A stretch of DNA of 64,000 bases from contig NZ_JAFLHG010000015.1 in the NCBI RefSeq assembly GCF_018717645.1, forward strand, positions 1 to 64,000, in the 5' to 3' direction. Origin of the DNA: Microbacterium flavum (GTDB lineage: Bacteria; Actinomycetota; Actinomycetes; Actinomycetales; Microbacteriaceae). This document shows, in pieces, positions 9,120 to 19,136 of this stretch (position 1 is its first letter; each line of letters opens with the position of its first letter). The translations under genes were made by a program, and so were the position numbers. The notes below the pieces were generated by a model. That model saw nothing but the letters and a program-made list of their open reading frames with translations. It was not told the DNA's origin and ran no database searches.

Positions 9120-9701
9120 ATGTCGTGGCCGTTCCTGTACTTCGCCGGCGATCGTCTGTCGATCGCCGAACTCTGCTCAGCGCGACTGGACGGCGACCTC
9201 GTCGAGATCGGCGATGCGTTCATGCCGACCGACGCGGTAGAGACGCGCGAGCTGCGGGCGGCCTCGTTTCGAGGCAGCGCCGCCATCGGCCTCGCGATCA
9301 CGCGCGAGAGCGCCGCGTGGGTCCACGGGGCGCTTCCGCAGCCACCGCCCCGGCATTCCCTCCAACGCCGGTCGGGCGCGCGCGGGAGGCCGCTGGTCGA
9401 CCTTCGGGTGCGCTACCGGGACCAGCCGATCGCATCGTGCGATCTCCTCGAGATCAGCGGGGTGTGGGTGACCACACCCGCGCGAACGCTCGCGGACCTC
9501 GTGCGCGCCCGGTACGAAGGCGAAGATGTCGCCGCGGCGGTGGACGCACTCCTCGCGTGGCGGCCGGCACTGGCGGCCGAGGCCCGCGACATCCTGTCCG
9601 CGCGCAGCGGCCTGCATTTCAAGCGCCCCGCGATGAGGGACCTGCGCAGGCTCATCGCCCCCGATCCCTCAGAAGGGGCTCAGGAGGAGGTGACGCGATA
9701 G
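9120..9701 (+). CDS. AbiEi-like / type IV antitoxin-like protein, orphan
   Basis: A 193-residue protein with the layout seen in solitary actinobacterial AbiEi-like proteins. A short N-terminal region ([20 protein letters not shown]) would correspond to a winged helix, followed by [20 protein letters not shown] and a [17 protein letters not shown] segment near residue 125, which is the usual signature of this group. No AbiEii-type nucleotidyltransferase toxin lies beside it. Its 3' end overlaps the 3' end of relA by 22 bases on the opposite strand. Function is inferred only by resemblance; it may be a DNA-binding regulator. Confidence 0.62.
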   Translation: MSWPFLYFAGDRLSIAELCSARLDGDLVEIGDAFMPTDAVETRELRAASFRGSAAIGLAITRESAAWVHGALPQPPPRHSLQRRSGARGRPLVDLRVRYRDQPIASCDLLEISGVWVTTPARTLADLVRARYEGEDVAAAVDALLAWRPALAAEARDILSARSGLHFKRPAMRDLRRLIAPDPSEGAQEEVTR

Positions 9702-11956
9702 ACGTCGTAGACCGCATCGATCCTGCGCACGGCGTTCAGCACACGATCGAGGTGCACGATGTCACCCATCTCGAACACGTAACGGCTCAGCGCGAGGCGG
9801 TCATTCGTCGTCTGCACGGATGCCGAGAGGATATTGACGTGGTGCTCGCTGAGCACGCGTGTGATGTCGCTCAGAAGACCCGAACGGTCGAGCGCCTCGA
9901 CCTGGATGTGCACGAGGAAGACGCTCTTCGTCGTCGGCGCCCACGAGACCTCGATCATCCTCTCCGGGTCGTCGAGGAGCGACTTCACATTGGTGCAGTC
10001 GGCGCGGTGCACGGACACTCCGCTCCCCCGCGTGACGAATCCGACGATGTCGTCTCCGGGGACCGGTGTGCAGCATTTCGCGAGCTTCACGAGGATGTCC
10101 GGCGCCCCACGCACGAGCACGCCTGAGTCGCCGCCGCGCGGCGCGCGGGAGCGCCCCACGTGCGGGATCTCGATCGGGCCGGTGGAGGTGTCCTCCTCGG
10201 AGCTGACGAGGGCGGTCACCTTCTCGATCACCGACTGGGTCGAGATGTGCCCCTCGCCGACCGCGGCGTAGAGCGCCGTCACATCCTCGTACCGGAGCTG
10301 GTGGGCGACGTCGGTGAACGAGTCCTGGTTCATGAGGCGCTGCAACGGCAGGTTCTGCCGGCGCATCGCACGGGCGATGGCATCCTTGCCCTGCTCGACG
10401 GCCTCCTCGCGGCGTTCCTTGGTGAACCATCCGCGGATCTTGCTGCGCGCACGGGTCGACTTGACGAACGTCAGCCAATCCTGGCTGGGGCCGGCGTCGG
10501 GGTTCTTCGAGGTGAAGACCTCGACGACGTCGCCCGAGTTGAGCGCGCTCTCCAGGGGCACGAGCCGCCCGTTGACCTTGGCGCCCATCGTGCGATGGCC
10601 GACCTCGGTGTGCACGGCATAGGCGAAGTCGACGGGGGTCGCGCCCGAGGGCAGTCCGATCACCCGCCCCTTCGGGGTGAAGACGTAGACCTCCTTCGCG
10701 CCGATCTCGAAGCGCAGGGAATCGAGGAACTCCCCCGGGTCGGCGGTCTCGGCCTGCCAGTCGGAGATGTGGGCGAGCCACGCCATGTCCGCGTCGACCG
10801 ACTTGGCGTCGGGAGCACGCCCCGCCATCCGCTCCTTGTACTTCCAGTGCGCCGCGACGCCGTACTCGGCCTGCTGGTGCATCTCGTTGGTGCGGATCTG
10901 GATCTCGACCGTCCGTCCACCCGGGCCGATGACCGTGGTGTGCAGCGACTGGTAGAGATTGAACTTCGGCGTGGCGATGTAGTCCTTGAACCGGCCGGGG
11001 ATGGGCGTCCAGCGCGCGTGGATCGAACCGAGCACGGCGTAGCAGTCGCGTACCGTCCCGACGAGGACGCGGATGCCGATGAGGTCGTAGATGTCGTCGA
11101 ACTCCCGACCGCGGACGACCATCTTCTGGTACACGGAGTACAGCTGCTTCGGCCGGCCCATCACGCGTCCGCGGATGCGCAGGTCGCGCAGATCCGACTC
11201 GACCGCATCGATGACGGTGTGCACGTACTCCTCGCGCTGCGGGGTGCGCTGCTTGACGAGGCTCTCGATCTCCGCGTAGAGCTTCGGGTGCATCACCGCG
11301 AACGACAGGTCTTCCAGTTCGCTCTTGACCGCCTGGATGCCGAGGCGGTTCGCGAGAGGAGCGTAGATCTCGAGCGTCTCGGTGGCCTTCTTCGCCGCCT
11401 TCTCGGGCGGGACGAACCCCCACGTGCGGGCATTGTGGAGGCGGTCGGCGAGCTTGATGAGCAGCACCCGGATGTCCTTCGACATCGCGACGATCATCTT
11501 CCGGACCGTCTCGGCCTGCGCGGCATCGCCGTACTTGACCTTGTCGAGCTTCGTGACACCGTCGACGAGCATCGCGACTTCGTCGCCGAACTCCGCCGTC
11601 AGCTGGTCGAGGCTGTACTCGGTGTCCTCCACCGTGTCGTGCAGAAGAGCCGCGGCGATCGCGCGCGGTCCGAGCCCGAGGTCTGCCAGGATCTGGGCGA
11701 CGGCGAGGGGGTGGGTGATGTACGGCTCACCGCTCTGCCGCTTCTGCGACGCGTGTGCGGCGGCAGCCACCTGGTAGGCGCGATCGATGATCGTGACGTC
11801 GCCCTTGGGATGGTGCGTGCGCACCGTCCGGATGAGCTGCTCGACCCCGTTGCGCGACGGCGCTCGCGAGAAGATGCGGGGAACGAGCCGCCGCAGAGAA
11901 GAACTCTGCGGCGGCGGGGCCGCTCCAGCGGCGGACGCGGGCGTCGTCTCCGTCAC
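9680..11956 (-). CDS. relA: Bifunctional (p)ppGpp synthetase/hydrolase, Rel/SpoT family
   Basis: A 758-residue Rel enzyme governing the stringent response. The N-terminal HD hydrolase domain keeps [20 protein letters not shown] and the catalytic [14 protein letters not shown], so hydrolase activity should be intact. The synthetase domain has [20 protein letters not shown] and [24 protein letters not shown] ([23 protein letters not shown]), a zinc-finger/helical part ([14 protein letters not shown]) and a C-terminal ACT domain follow. GGAGGTG lies about 6 bases before the GTG start, and a TAGGAT -10 lies further upstream. It is the last gene of the secDF region and is tail-to-tail with the AbiEi-like gene. 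Confidence 0.98.
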   Translation of the reverse strand: MTETTPASAAGAAPPPQSSSLRRLVPRIFSRAPSRNGVEQLIRTVRTHHPKGDVTIIDRAYQVAAAAHASQKRQSGEPYITHPLAVAQILADLGLGPRAIAAALLHDTVEDTEYSLDQLTAEFGDEVAMLVDGVTKLDKVKYGDAAQAETVRKMIVAMSKDIRVLLIKLADRLHNARTWGFVPPEKAAKKATETLEIYAPLANRLGIQAVKSELEDLSFAVMHPKLYAEIESLVKQRTPQREEYVHTVIDAVESDLRDLRIRGRVMGRPKQLYSVYQKMVVRGREFDDIYDLIGIRVLVGTVRDCYAVLGSIHARWTPIPGRFKDYIATPKFNLYQSLHTTVIGPGGRTVEIQIRTNEMHQQAEYGVAAHWKYKERMAGRAPDAKSVDADMAWLAHISDWQAETADPGEFLDSLRFEIGAKEVYVFTPKGRVIGLPSGATPVDFAYAVHTEVGHRTMGAKVNGRLVPLESALNSGDVVEVFTSKNPDAGPSQDWLTFVKSTRARSKIRGWFTKERREEAVEQGKDAIARAMRRQNLPLQRLMNQDSFTDVAHQLRYEDVTALYAAVGEGHISTQSVIEKVTALVSSEEDTSTGPIEIPHVGRSRAPRGGDSGVLVRGAPDILVKLAKCCTPVPGDDIVGFVTRGSGVSVHRADCTNVKSLLDDPERMIEVSWAPTTKSVFLVHIQVEALDRSGLLSDITRVLSEHHVNILSASVQTTNDRLALSRYVFEMGDIVHLDRVLNAVRRIDAVYDVYRVTSS

Positions 11957-12013
11957 TCGCTCACCTCCGCCTGGAACAATCCCCTCATCCTATGCCCGGG
12001 AAAGAGGGGCTCG

Positions 12014-13015
12014 TCACGCCTCCACGGACGCGCGCTCGCGCGCCGCGAGGACCCGCGCATCGCGGGCCTTGATCTCCGTCTCGTTCTCGCGCAGCAGCGA
12101 GAACAGCGGCGCCGCGACGAAGAGAGTGGAGTAGGCGGCGACGATCGTCCCCACGAAGATCGACAGCGAGATGTCGGTCAGCGTCTGCGCGCCGAGCCAG
12201 AGAGCGCCGATGAAGAGGATCGCTCCGGTCGGGATCGCCGCGACGACCGTCGTGTTGATCGAGCGGATCAGCGTCTGGTTGACCGCGAGGTTCACGGACT
12301 CGCCGAACGTGCGGCCCGACCCCTCACCGTCCTCTCGCGTGTTCTCGCGCACCTTGTCGAACACGACGGTGGTGTCATACAGCGAATAGGAGAGGATCGT
12401 CAGGAAGCCGATGACCGCGGCGGGCGAGATCTCGAAGCCGAACAGCGCGTAGACACCGACGGTGATGACGAGCACGTCGACAAGACCGATGATCGCGGCG
12501 ACGGACATCTTCCACGTACGGAAGTAGACCGCGAGGATGATGAACGTCAGCGCCAGGAAGATCGCGAGACCCCAGAGCGACTGACGCGTGACGTCCTGGC
12601 CCCAGCTGGGTCCGATGAACGACGAGCTCACCTCGTCCGTGGTCACCTGGTAGGCCTCGGCGAGGGCAGCAGAGACGGCGCGCGTCTCCGCATCCGTCAT
12701 CTGGTCGGTCTGGACCCGGATCGACTGACCGCCGTCGGCGGCGCCGATCGTCGTGACCTTCGTCGTCGTGCCCGGGACCACCGAGTGCACCGCGGTCGTC
12801 GCGATCGTCTGGTCGGGCGACGTGACGCCGCTGACGGTGAACTGCGAGCCCCCGGTGAACTCGATCGAGAACTGCACGGGGCGGAACAGCGGCACGAGCG
12901 CGGCGCCGATCACGAGGACCGCTGCGATGATGAACCACAGCCGCCGCCGTCCGACGAACGGGAACGATGTCTTGCCCGTGTAGAGGTCGTTGCCGAGCTG
13001 ATTCATGGAGCGCAT
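12014..13015 (-). CDS. secF: Protein translocase subunit SecF
   Basis: About 330 residues with six membrane helices and one periplasmic-type domain. The first helix (LWFIIAAVLVIGAALVPLF) is followed by the conserved SIEFTGGSQF. The translocon motif VLVITVGVYALFGFEISPAAVIGFLTIL with YDTTVVFDKVREN confirms the RND-type SecF core. It works with SecD and YajC to use the proton motive force in late steps of Sec export. The start codon overlaps the secD stop. The second in-frame methionine (MNQLGND, three codons later) is an equally good start. Confidence 0.97.
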   Translation of the reverse strand: MRSMNQLGNDLYTGKTSFPFVGRRRLWFIIAAVLVIGAALVPLFRPVQFSIEFTGGSQFTVSGVTSPDQTIATTAVHSVVPGTTTKVTTIGAADGGQSIRVQTDQMTDAETRAVSAALAEAYQVTTDEVSSSFIGPSWGQDVTRQSLWGLAIFLALTFIILAVYFRTWKMSVAAIIGLVDVLVITVGVYALFGFEISPAAVIGFLTILSYSLYDTTVVFDKVRENTREDGEGSGRTFGESVNLAVNQTLIRSINTTVVAAIPTGAILFIGALWLGAQTLTDISLSIFVGTIVAAYSTLFVAAPLFSLLRENETEIKARDARVLAARERASVEA

Positions 13016-14745
13016 CAGTCGTCCCCCTCCGTCGTCGAGCGGGTTCCGGAGAGCTCCGCCTGCTTGCGTTCAGCGATCGTCTGTCGACGCTCTGCTTCGC
13101 CACGCGACCGCTTGGTCCGTCGCGCGGCTCCGCCCTGCGCGGGCCCGGATGCCGCGGCGGGAACCCGGAACTGGGCGCGGCCGCGATACACGGCCCCGAG
13201 TGCCTCGGGATCGAGGCCCGACAGCGGATGCCCGCCACCGAAGAAGCGTGTCCGTGCCAGCAGCTGCATCACCGGGTGGGTGAACAGGATGAAGATCAGG
13301 ATGTCGATCAGCGTCGTGAGCCCCAGCGTGAACGCGAAGCCCTTCACGGTGGCATCCGCGAGGATGTAGAGCACCACCGCGGCGAGGATGTTGATCGACT
13401 TGGAGATGTAGATCGTGCGCTTGGCTCTGCCCCAGCCGTCCTCGACGGCACCGGTGATCGACTTGCCGTCACGCAGCTCATCCCGGATGCGCTCGAAGTA
13501 GACGATGAACGAATCGGCGGTGAAGCCGATCGTGACGATGAGGCCCGCGACGCCGGCGAGGGACAGACGGAAGCCCATCCGCCACGCCAGGATGCACAGC
13601 GCGATGTAGGTCAGGATGCCCATGACCGCGAGCGAGGCGATGATGACGAAGCCGAGCGCCCGGTAGACGATGAGCGAGTAGAGAGCGACGAGGGCGAGGC
13701 CGATGAGGCCGGCGATGAGACCGATCTGCAGCTGCTGAGAGCCGAGCGTCGCGGAGATCGAGTTGGTGCTCTGCACCTCGAAGCTCAGCGGCAGCGCACC
13801 GTACTTGAGCTGGTCGGCGAGCGTCTTGGAGCTCTCCTGCGTGAACGAGCCGCTGATCTGCGGCTTCCCGTCGAGGATGACGCCGTTCATGGAGGGCGCG
13901 GAGAGGACGGCGCCGTCGAGCACGAAGGCGAACTGGTTCTGCGGAGTCTTTCCCGCCTGCGTGAACGCGTACAGCCGCTGGCTGACCTCGCCGAAGGTCT
14001 TCGCGCCGTCGGCGTCGAACACGACGTTGACGACCCACTGCCCGTTCTGCGTGTTCATACCCGCCGTGGCATCGGTGATCGCCGAGCCGTCGAGCTCCAC
14101 CGGCCCGAGGATGTACTTCGCCGTTCCGCTGGGATCGCACGCGATGACCGGCTGATCCTTGGGCGCATTGGCCGGGTCGTTCGCGGAATCGTTGCAGTCG
14201 TAGGCGAGGAACTCCGCCTGAAGCGCCGGGGTCACCCAGTTGAGGTCGCTGCCGTCCGTCGGCGCGACCGTCGGCGTCGAAGGCAGGCCCGGGTCCGGGG
14301 TGGGGTACGGCGTCTGGTTGCCGTCCTCGCCGACGAACGACGTCGATGCCGCTGTGGTGTACAGGACAGCGCGCAGCTGCATCTGTGCGGAGGCGGCGAT
14401 GCGGTCGCGCGTCTCGTCGTCGGCCGGCCCCGGGATCTGCACGACGATCTGATTGCCGGCCTGCGTCGTGATGTCGGTCTCGCCGACGCCGGACGCGTCC
14501 ACGCGCTGGCGGATGATCGCCGCTGCCTGGTCCATCTGCTCAGACGTCGGCGTCGCACCGTCGGGGGTCTTGGCCGACAGGATGATCTGCGTGCCGCCCT
14601 GCAGGTCGAGGGCGAGCTCAGGCGTCCAGGAGCTCTTGCCGAAGGCGTAGACGCCGAGCGCGTTGACGCCGAACAGCACGACGACGATCGCGAGCAGGCC
14701 GGTCAGTGCGCGCCAGGCATGACGCACAGGGGTGGGTGTGGCCAC
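13015..14745 (-). CDS. secD: Protein translocase subunit SecD
   Basis: A 576-residue partner of SecF. After the N-terminal helix (GLLAIVVVLFGVNALGVYAF) come LALDLQGGTQIILSAK, a long extracytoplasmic domain with an Asp/Pro/Thr-rich insert, and five more helices. The motifs NSISATLGSQQLQIGLIAGLIGL, GFTADSFIVYFERIRDELR and LADATVKGFAFTLGLTTLIDI are the conserved SecD/RND elements. The C-terminal cytoplasmic tail is Arg/Lys-rich, as in other actinobacteria. It lies 47 bp downstream of yajC and overlaps secF. Confidence 0.97.
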   Translation of the reverse strand: MATPTPVRHAWRALTGLLAIVVVLFGVNALGVYAFGKSSWTPELALDLQGGTQIILSAKTPDGATPTSEQMDQAAAIIRQRVDASGVGETDITTQAGNQIVVQIPGPADDETRDRIAASAQMQLRAVLYTTAASTSFVGEDGNQTPYPTPDPGLPSTPTVAPTDGSDLNWVTPALQAEFLAYDCNDSANDPANAPKDQPVIACDPSGTAKYILGPVELDGSAITDATAGMNTQNGQWVVNVVFDADGAKTFGEVSQRLYAFTQAGKTPQNQFAFVLDGAVLSAPSMNGVILDGKPQISGSFTQESSKTLADQLKYGALPLSFEVQSTNSISATLGSQQLQIGLIAGLIGLALVALYSLIVYRALGFVIIASLAVMGILTYIALCILAWRMGFRLSLAGVAGLIVTIGFTADSFIVYFERIRDELRDGKSITGAVEDGWGRAKRTIYISKSINILAAVVLYILADATVKGFAFTLGLTTLIDILIFILFTHPVMQLLARTRFFGGGHPLSGLDPEALGAVYRGRAQFRVPAAASGPAQGGAARRTKRSRGEAERRQTIAERKQAELSGTRSTTEGDD

Positions 14746-14792
14746 GGAGGGTCAGCTTTCTTCGTCGTACCGCGCAGCGGTGCGGGCGTGGT

Positions 14793-15251
14793 TCAGGCCT
14801 GCGGCTTGTCGCCGGGCTCGATGCCGGTGGGCGCCGATCCGGCCGGCTTGTTCTCGGCCGCGGCGCGCGCGTTCTGCGCGTCATCGCTGATCGAGGTGAT
14901 CTCGCCGTCGGCGACATCCGCCGTGTACTCGGCCTTCTCGGCCTCGGCCTCGATGAACTCGTCCTCGGTGAGGGTGCCCTCCTCCTCGTCCACGACGCGG
15001 AGGATCGCCTGGCTGTGCACCTCGACCTCGACGCCCGGCGCGAGCTCGACGCGTGCCGACTTGGAGAGGTCGACGCCGTCGTACTCGACGAGCGTGCCGT
15101 ACAGGCCGCCCTGCAGGAGGACCTTGACGCCGGGGAGCATGGCCCGCGACTTCGCCTCCTGCTCCGACTTCATCCGGGCTGCGCGGCGACGCGAGCTCCA
15201 GAACATGAAGACGAGCAGCGCCGCCATCGCGACGAGCAGGATCCAATCCAT
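14793..15251 (-). CDS. yajC: Preprotein translocase subunit YajC
   Basis: A 152-residue protein starting MDWILLVAMAALLVFMFWSSRRR. I take the ATG at 15251 because AAAGG lies about 8 bases upstream and because the membrane helix of YajC must come first; a longer frame adds 20 charged residues with no family support. The helix is followed by the small conserved domain (MLPGVKVLLQGGLYGTLVEYDG). The acidic tail of ~70 residues is longer than in proteobacterial YajC but usual in actinobacteria. It sits between ruvB and secD. Confidence 0.93.
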   Translation of the reverse strand: MDWILLVAMAALLVFMFWSSRRRAARMKSEQEAKSRAMLPGVKVLLQGGLYGTLVEYDGVDLSKSARVELAPGVEVEVHSQAILRVVDEEEGTLTEDEFIEAEAEKAEYTADVADGEITSISDDAQNARAAAENKPAGSAPTGIEPGDKPQA

Positions 15252-15333
15252 GGGTACGACCTTTCGAGTGCGCGCCGATCGACGCGAAGAAGAGCGGCCG
15301 TCCTTCGACACGCTCCGGAGCGGCCTTCAGCGA

Positions 15334-16467
15334 TTATAGGTCATCGAATCCGAGGACCTCCGCGGCGTCCCCGCGTACGGTCGCTCCGTGCGCAGGCACA
15401 CGCAGATGGGCATAGGCCTCGGGGGTCGCGACCCGCCCGCGCGGCGTGCGGCCGAGGAAGCCGATGCGGACGAGGTAGGGCTCGACCACCGACTCGATCG
15501 TTTCGGCCTCCTCCCCCACGGTGACCGCGAGGGTGCTGAGACCGACCGGCCCACCGCGGAAGCGGCGCACGACGGCATCCAGCACGGCCCGGTCGAGCCG
15601 GTCGAGGCCGATCGCGTCGACATCGTAGAGCTCGAGAGCGGCCGCGACGTCCGCCTCGGTCGCCGTCCCCGCGCGCAGGGTCCGGCCCCCGGTCCCTGAG
15701 CCGCCCCCGGTCCCCGAGCCGCCCCCGGTCCCCGAGCTTGTCGAGGGGTCGCCGTGGACGATCACGTAATCCCGCACGCGCCGCAGCAGCCGGTTCGCGA
15801 TCCGCGGTGTTCCGCGTGAGCGTCGCGAGATCTCCTCCCGCGCGGCGGGAGGAACCTCGACACCGAGGACGGCAGCCGACCGTGCGACGACACGCTCGAG
15901 CTCTTCCGGCTCGTAGTACTCCAGATGCGCGGTGAACCCGAACCGATCGCGCAGGGGGTTGGGCAGAAGCCCGGAGCGCGTCGTCGCACCGACGAGGGTG
16001 AAAGGGGCGAGGTCGAGGGGGATGCTGGTCGCACCGGCTCCCTTCCCGACCATGATGTCGATGCGGAAGTCCTCCATCGCGAGGTACAGCATCTCCTCGG
16101 CCGATCGGGCCATCCGGTGGATCTCATCGATGAAGAGCACTTCCCCCGGCACGAGGCTCGACAGAAGGGCCGCGAGGTCTCCGGCGTGCTGGATCGCGGG
16201 GCCGCTCGACATCCGCAGCGGACGCTCGCTCTCGTGCGCGACGATCATCGCGAGCGTCGTCTTGCCGAGGCCCGGAGGGCCCGAGAGGAGGATGTGGTCC
16301 GGCGGCCGCTGCTGGATCCGCGCGGCATCCAGCAGCAGCTGCAGCTGGCCTCGGACCTTGTGCTGGCCGACGAACTCGGCGAGCGACGAGGGTCGAAGGG
16401 CGCCTTCGACGGCGAGCTCGACGTCGTCCTCCGCGACGGCCGGGTCGACCGTGCCGTCGTCAGACAT
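15334..16467 (-). CDS. ruvB: Holliday junction branch-migration ATPase RuvB, with Gly/Ser/Thr repeat insertion
   Basis: A 377-residue AAA+ motor of the RuvAB complex. [19 protein letters not shown], Walker [12 protein letters not shown], Walker [12 protein letters not shown], sensor [10 protein letters not shown] and the C-terminal winged-helix segment ([14 protein letters not shown]) are all present. Between VRDYVIVHG and the conserved [14 protein letters not shown] segment there is an extra block of about 25 residues (240-265) made of GGGSGT units. It is encoded by an 18-bp tandem repeat and is not part of normal RuvB. It lies in a surface loop, so activity is probably kept. The gene overlaps ruvA by 8 bases. 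Confidence 0.97.
   Translation of the reverse strand: MSDDGTVDPAVAEDDVELAVEGALRPSSLAEFVGQHKVRGQLQLLLDAARIQQRPPDHILLSGPPGLGKTTLAMIVAHESERPLRMSSGPAIQHAGDLAALLSSLVPGEVLFIDEIHRMARSAEEMLYLAMEDFRIDIMVGKGAGATSIPLDLAPFTLVGATTRSGLLPNPLRDRFGFTAHLEYYEPEELERVVARSAAVLGVEVPPAAREEISRRSRGTPRIANRLLRRVRDYVIVHGDPSTSSGTGGGSGTGGGSGTGGRTLRAGTATEADVAAALELYDVDAIGLDRLDRAVLDAVVRRFRGGPVGLSTLAVTVGEEAETIESVVEPYLVRIGFLGRTPRGRVATPEAYAHLRVPAHGATVRGDAAEVLGFDDL
15691..15750. repeat. 18-bp tandem repeat with degenerate dispersed-repeat core, inside ruvB
   Basis: Three units of ggtccccgagccgccccc start at 15691, 15709 and 15727, an exact 18-bp period. They end in a degenerate copy of the dispersed core (gagcttgtcgagggg, 15733-15747). 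On the ruvB strand each unit reads GGGSGT, so copy-number change would keep the frame. The same family occurs in the HIT gene and in parE. Confidence 0.85.
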
Positions 16468-17086
16468 TCGCCCGCTCCGGACGGCTCGGGCCGAGCTGTG
16501 CGAGGGCCAGCTTCAGGAGCGCCGGAACGGATCCCCGCTCGGATGCCGCGGCGTCCCCCACGATCGCCTGGACCGCCTCCGCGCTCACCCGCTCGCTCCA
16601 CCCGAGCGCGACGAGCGCAGCGACGACCTGGCCCGCGACGGCGGGCGCGGCACCCGGACCGCCGGCGGATCCAGGGCGCGGCACGGGCGCGTGGAGCTTG
16701 CCGGCGAGCTGGACGACGATGAGCTTCGCCGTCTTCGGACCGATGCCGGACACGCGGCGGAAGGGCGCGTCGTCCTCCGCCGCGACGGCGTCGGCGATCT
16801 GGGTGACCGTCAGCGCGGACAGGACCCCCAGCGCCGATTTCGGGCCGACGCCCGACACGCTCAGGAGCAGGATGAAGGTGTCGAGCTCCTCCCGCTCGGC
16901 GAAGCCGAAGAGCGAGAGCGCGTCCTCGCGGACCACGAGGTTCGTGTGCAGCACGGTCTCGTCGCCCGCATGAAGGGCGCGCGCCATCTGAGCCGTGACC
17001 GCGACGGCGAACCCGACGCCGCCGACCTCGACGATCACCGACTCGGCATCCGAATGCAGCACGACGCCGCGCAGAGAGGAGATCAT
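16460..17086 (-). CDS. ruvA: Holliday junction DNA helicase subunit RuvA
   Basis: A 208-residue protein with the three RuvA domains. The OB-fold is [21 protein letters not shown] with [16 protein letters not shown]. Tandem helix-hairpin-helix motifs follow ([17 protein letters not shown] and [16 protein letters not shown], residues ~75-130). The C-terminal domain that contacts RuvB is [18 protein letters not shown]. RuvA binds four-way junctions and loads RuvB. It is flanked by ruvC and ruvB as in most actinobacteria. Confidence 0.98.
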   Translation of the reverse strand: MISSLRGVVLHSDAESVIVEVGGVGFAVAVTAQMARALHAGDETVLHTNLVVREDALSLFGFAEREELDTFILLLSVSGVGPKSALGVLSALTVTQIADAVAAEDDAPFRRVSGIGPKTAKLIVVQLAGKLHAPVPRPGSAGGPGAAPAVAGQVVAALVALGWSERVSAEAVQAIVGDAAASERGSVPALLKLALAQLGPSRPERANV

Positions 17087-17153
17087 GCGTCCACCCTACG
17101 GGCGGGTTCGGACGTTTGTTCGAGCGACACGCACGCGCGGGGCGCCGGAGGCC

Positions 17154-17744
17154 TCACCGTCGCGCAGCCGCCTTCTCCGCCTGCGCCCACGCACGCTGCG
17201 CCGGTGTCAGGCCGCCCGGGTCGCCCGCTCCGGCGCCGACCGTGCCTGTGCGGTCCGCGCCGCCGCGGCGCCACGCGTGGCAGAGCGCGATCGCGAGGGC
17301 ATCCGCGGCATCCGCGGGCTGGGGCAGCACTTCGAGCCGCAGGACGCGCGCGACCATGCTCTGCACCTGTCGCTTGTCCGCCGCTCCGTAGCCGGTGATC
17401 GCCGCCTTCACCTCGGAGGGCGTGTGGGTGGCGGCGGGCAGGCCGTGTTCGGCGGCGAGCAGGAGCGCGATGCCGCTCGCCTGCGCCGTCCCCATGACCG
17501 TGCTGCGATTCTGCTGCGCGAAGACGCGCTCGACGGCGACCACGTCCGGGCGGTGCTCGGCGAGGACGATGCGCAGACCCGCCGCGATCACCGCCAGACG
17601 CTCGCCCACCGCGAGGTCGGGCGCGGAGCGGACGACCCCGACGTGGACGAGGGATGCCGAGCGGTCGGCCCGCACGTCGACCACCCCGACGCCGCAGCGG
17701 GTGAGGCCGGGGTCGATGCCGAGGACGCGGAGAGCGGATGCCAC
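17154..17744 (-). CDS. ruvC: Holliday junction resolvase RuvC
   Basis: A 196-residue endonuclease. The catalytic acidic residues sit in LRVLGIDPGLTRCGVG (first Asp), VVAVERVFAQQN (Glu), and ADAADALAIALCHAW (last Asp pair). The length is slightly above the usual ~175-190 because of a Gly/Ala-rich C-terminal tail. It cuts Holliday junctions symmetrically together with RuvAB. It lies 67 bp upstream of ruvA and 80 bp downstream of the yebC-type regulator on the same strand. Confidence 0.97.
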   Translation of the reverse strand: MASALRVLGIDPGLTRCGVGVVDVRADRSASLVHVGVVRSAPDLAVGERLAVIAAGLRIVLAEHRPDVVAVERVFAQQNRSTVMGTAQASGIALLLAAEHGLPAATHTPSEVKAAITGYGAADKRQVQSMVARVLRLEVLPQPADAADALAIALCHAWRRGGADRTGTVGAGAGDPGGLTPAQRAWAQAEKAAARR

Positions 17745-17824
17745 TCCCCCACGCTAACGGCGGGAGCGCGGCATCCGCTCTGCGAAACGCGGCCATCGCG
17801 GCGCCGCGACGGTGGCCGCCGAGA

Positions 17825-18583
17825 TCACTCGTCCGCTTCGAGCTCCGCCTGCACGTCGGCCGTGAGGTCGAAGTTGCTGAAGACGTTCTGCACGTCGTCG
17901 CTGTCCTCGAGCGCATCGATGAGACGGAACACCTTCCGCGCCGTCTCGGCGTCGACCTCGACCTTGAGGTTCGGGACGAACTCCACGTCGGCCGATTCGT
18001 ACTCGATGCCGGCATCGGCGAGGCCGGAACGGACCGCGACGAGGTCCGACGCCTCGGTGATGACCTCGAAGCCCTGCGCGTGGGGCTCGATCTCCTCGGC
18101 GCCCGCCTCGAGCGCAGCCATCATGACGTCGTCCTCGCTCGTGCCCTCGCTGGAGACGACGATGACGCCCTTGCGGGTGAAGTTGTAGGCGACCGAGCCC
18201 GGGTCGGCGAGGGTGCCGCCGTTGCGCGACAGCGCCGTGCGCACCTCGGCCGCGGCGCGGTTCTTGTTGTCGGTGAGACACTCGATCATGAGAGCGACGC
18301 CGTTCGGGCCGTAGCCCTCGTACATGATCGAGGTGTACTCGACCGATTCGCCGCCGATGCCCGCGCCGCGCTTGATGGCGCGGTCGATGTTGTCCTTCGG
18401 GACGGAGGTCTTCTTGGCCTTGAGGACCGCGTCGAACAGGGTCGGGTTGCCCTGGAGGTCCGCGCCGCCGAGCTTGGCGGCGACTTCGATGTTCTTGATG
18501 AGCTTCGCCCACGACTTGGCACGGCGGGAGTCGATGACCGCCTTCTTGTGCTTGGTCGTGGCCCATTTGGAGTGTCCGGACAT
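17825..18583 (-). CDS. YebC/PmpR-family protein
   Basis: A 252-residue protein starting [20 protein letters not shown], the invariant start of this family; the longer open frame upstream has no family support. Other conserved elements are [31 protein letters not shown] and [11 protein letters not shown]. Proteins of this family were described as transcription regulators; a subset has been shown to help ribosomes through difficult sequences. The position before ruvCAB is classical. The 3' end is 80 bp from ruvC. Confidence 0.96.
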   Translation of the reverse strand: MSGHSKWATTKHKKAVIDSRRAKSWAKLIKNIEVAAKLGGADLQGNPTLFDAVLKAKKTSVPKDNIDRAIKRGAGIGGESVEYTSIMYEGYGPNGVALMIECLTDNKNRAAAEVRTALSRNGGTLADPGSVAYNFTRKGVIVVSSEGTSEDDVMMAALEAGAEEIEPHAQGFEVITEASDLVAVRSGLADAGIEYESADVEFVPNLKVEVDAETARKVFRLIDALEDSDDVQNVFSNFDLTADVQAELEADE

Positions 18584-18593
18584 GACGTCCAGT

Positions 18594-19136
18594 TTACGGG
18601 GAACCGCCCACGATCTTCGCGAGGGTCCGCAGGTTGCGCGTCGTCGTCGAGGTCCGGTACCGCGACTGGGCGAGCACCTTCGCGAGCGGGGTGTCCACGG
18701 TCCGCCCCTTCTCGGGGCTCCAGTAGAGCACGCCGAATCCGCTGCTCGCGGGATCCTCCGCAGGATCCAGGGATGCCGCGGCATCCGTCAGCGCCTCCAG
18801 CACCCCGCGGTCGCTGCAGAACACGACGTACGGCTGCCGGGACGGGTCCTCCGCGTCAAAGGGGAAGGCGTCGGCGGCGGCGCGGAGCTCGTCGAGGGTC
18901 ACGAGCACGATCCAGGCGTCGTAGCCGAACCTGTCGCGCAAGCCCTGCTCGATGCGCGTCTTCAGGCCCTCGCGCTCATCGACCTCGACATCGGACGCGA
19001 AGCGCACGTTCCCGCTCGCGAGGACGGTCCTGACTCCGTCGAAACCCAGATCGCCGAACAGTGCGGCGAGGTCCGCGCTCTTCACGGTCACGCCGTTCAC
19101 GTTGACGCCGCGAAGGAGCGCCACCCAGGTCGTCAT
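18594..19136 (-). CDS. DUF1697 domain-containing protein
   Basis: A 180-residue protein with the family signature [32 protein letters not shown], then [14 protein letters not shown] and a C-terminal [23 protein letters not shown], which normally carries the conserved TRNxxT motif. The biochemical role is unknown. The start overlaps the pdxT stop by 4 bases and the stop lies 10 bases before the yebC-type gene, so it is co-transcribed with the PLP-synthesis genes. Confidence 0.92.
   Translation of the reverse strand: MTTWVALLRGVNVNGVTVKSADLAALFGDLGFDGVRTVLASGNVRFASDVEVDEREGLKTRIEQGLRDRFGYDAWIVLVTLDELRAAADAFPFDAEDPSRQPYVVFCSDRGVLEALTDAAASLDPAEDPASSGFGVLYWSPEKGRTVDTPLAKVLAQSRYRTSTTTRNLRTLAKIVGGSP

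Noticed and set aside
15691..15750. The tandem repeats as a CRISPR array (also at 23616-23687)
   Set aside because: Units are contiguous 18-mers without spacers and are translated inside genes.
17825..18784. A longer YebC-type protein starting at 18784
   Set aside because: The added 67 residues are Arg/Pro-rich antisense-like sequence, while MSGHSKW at 18583 is the invariant family start.
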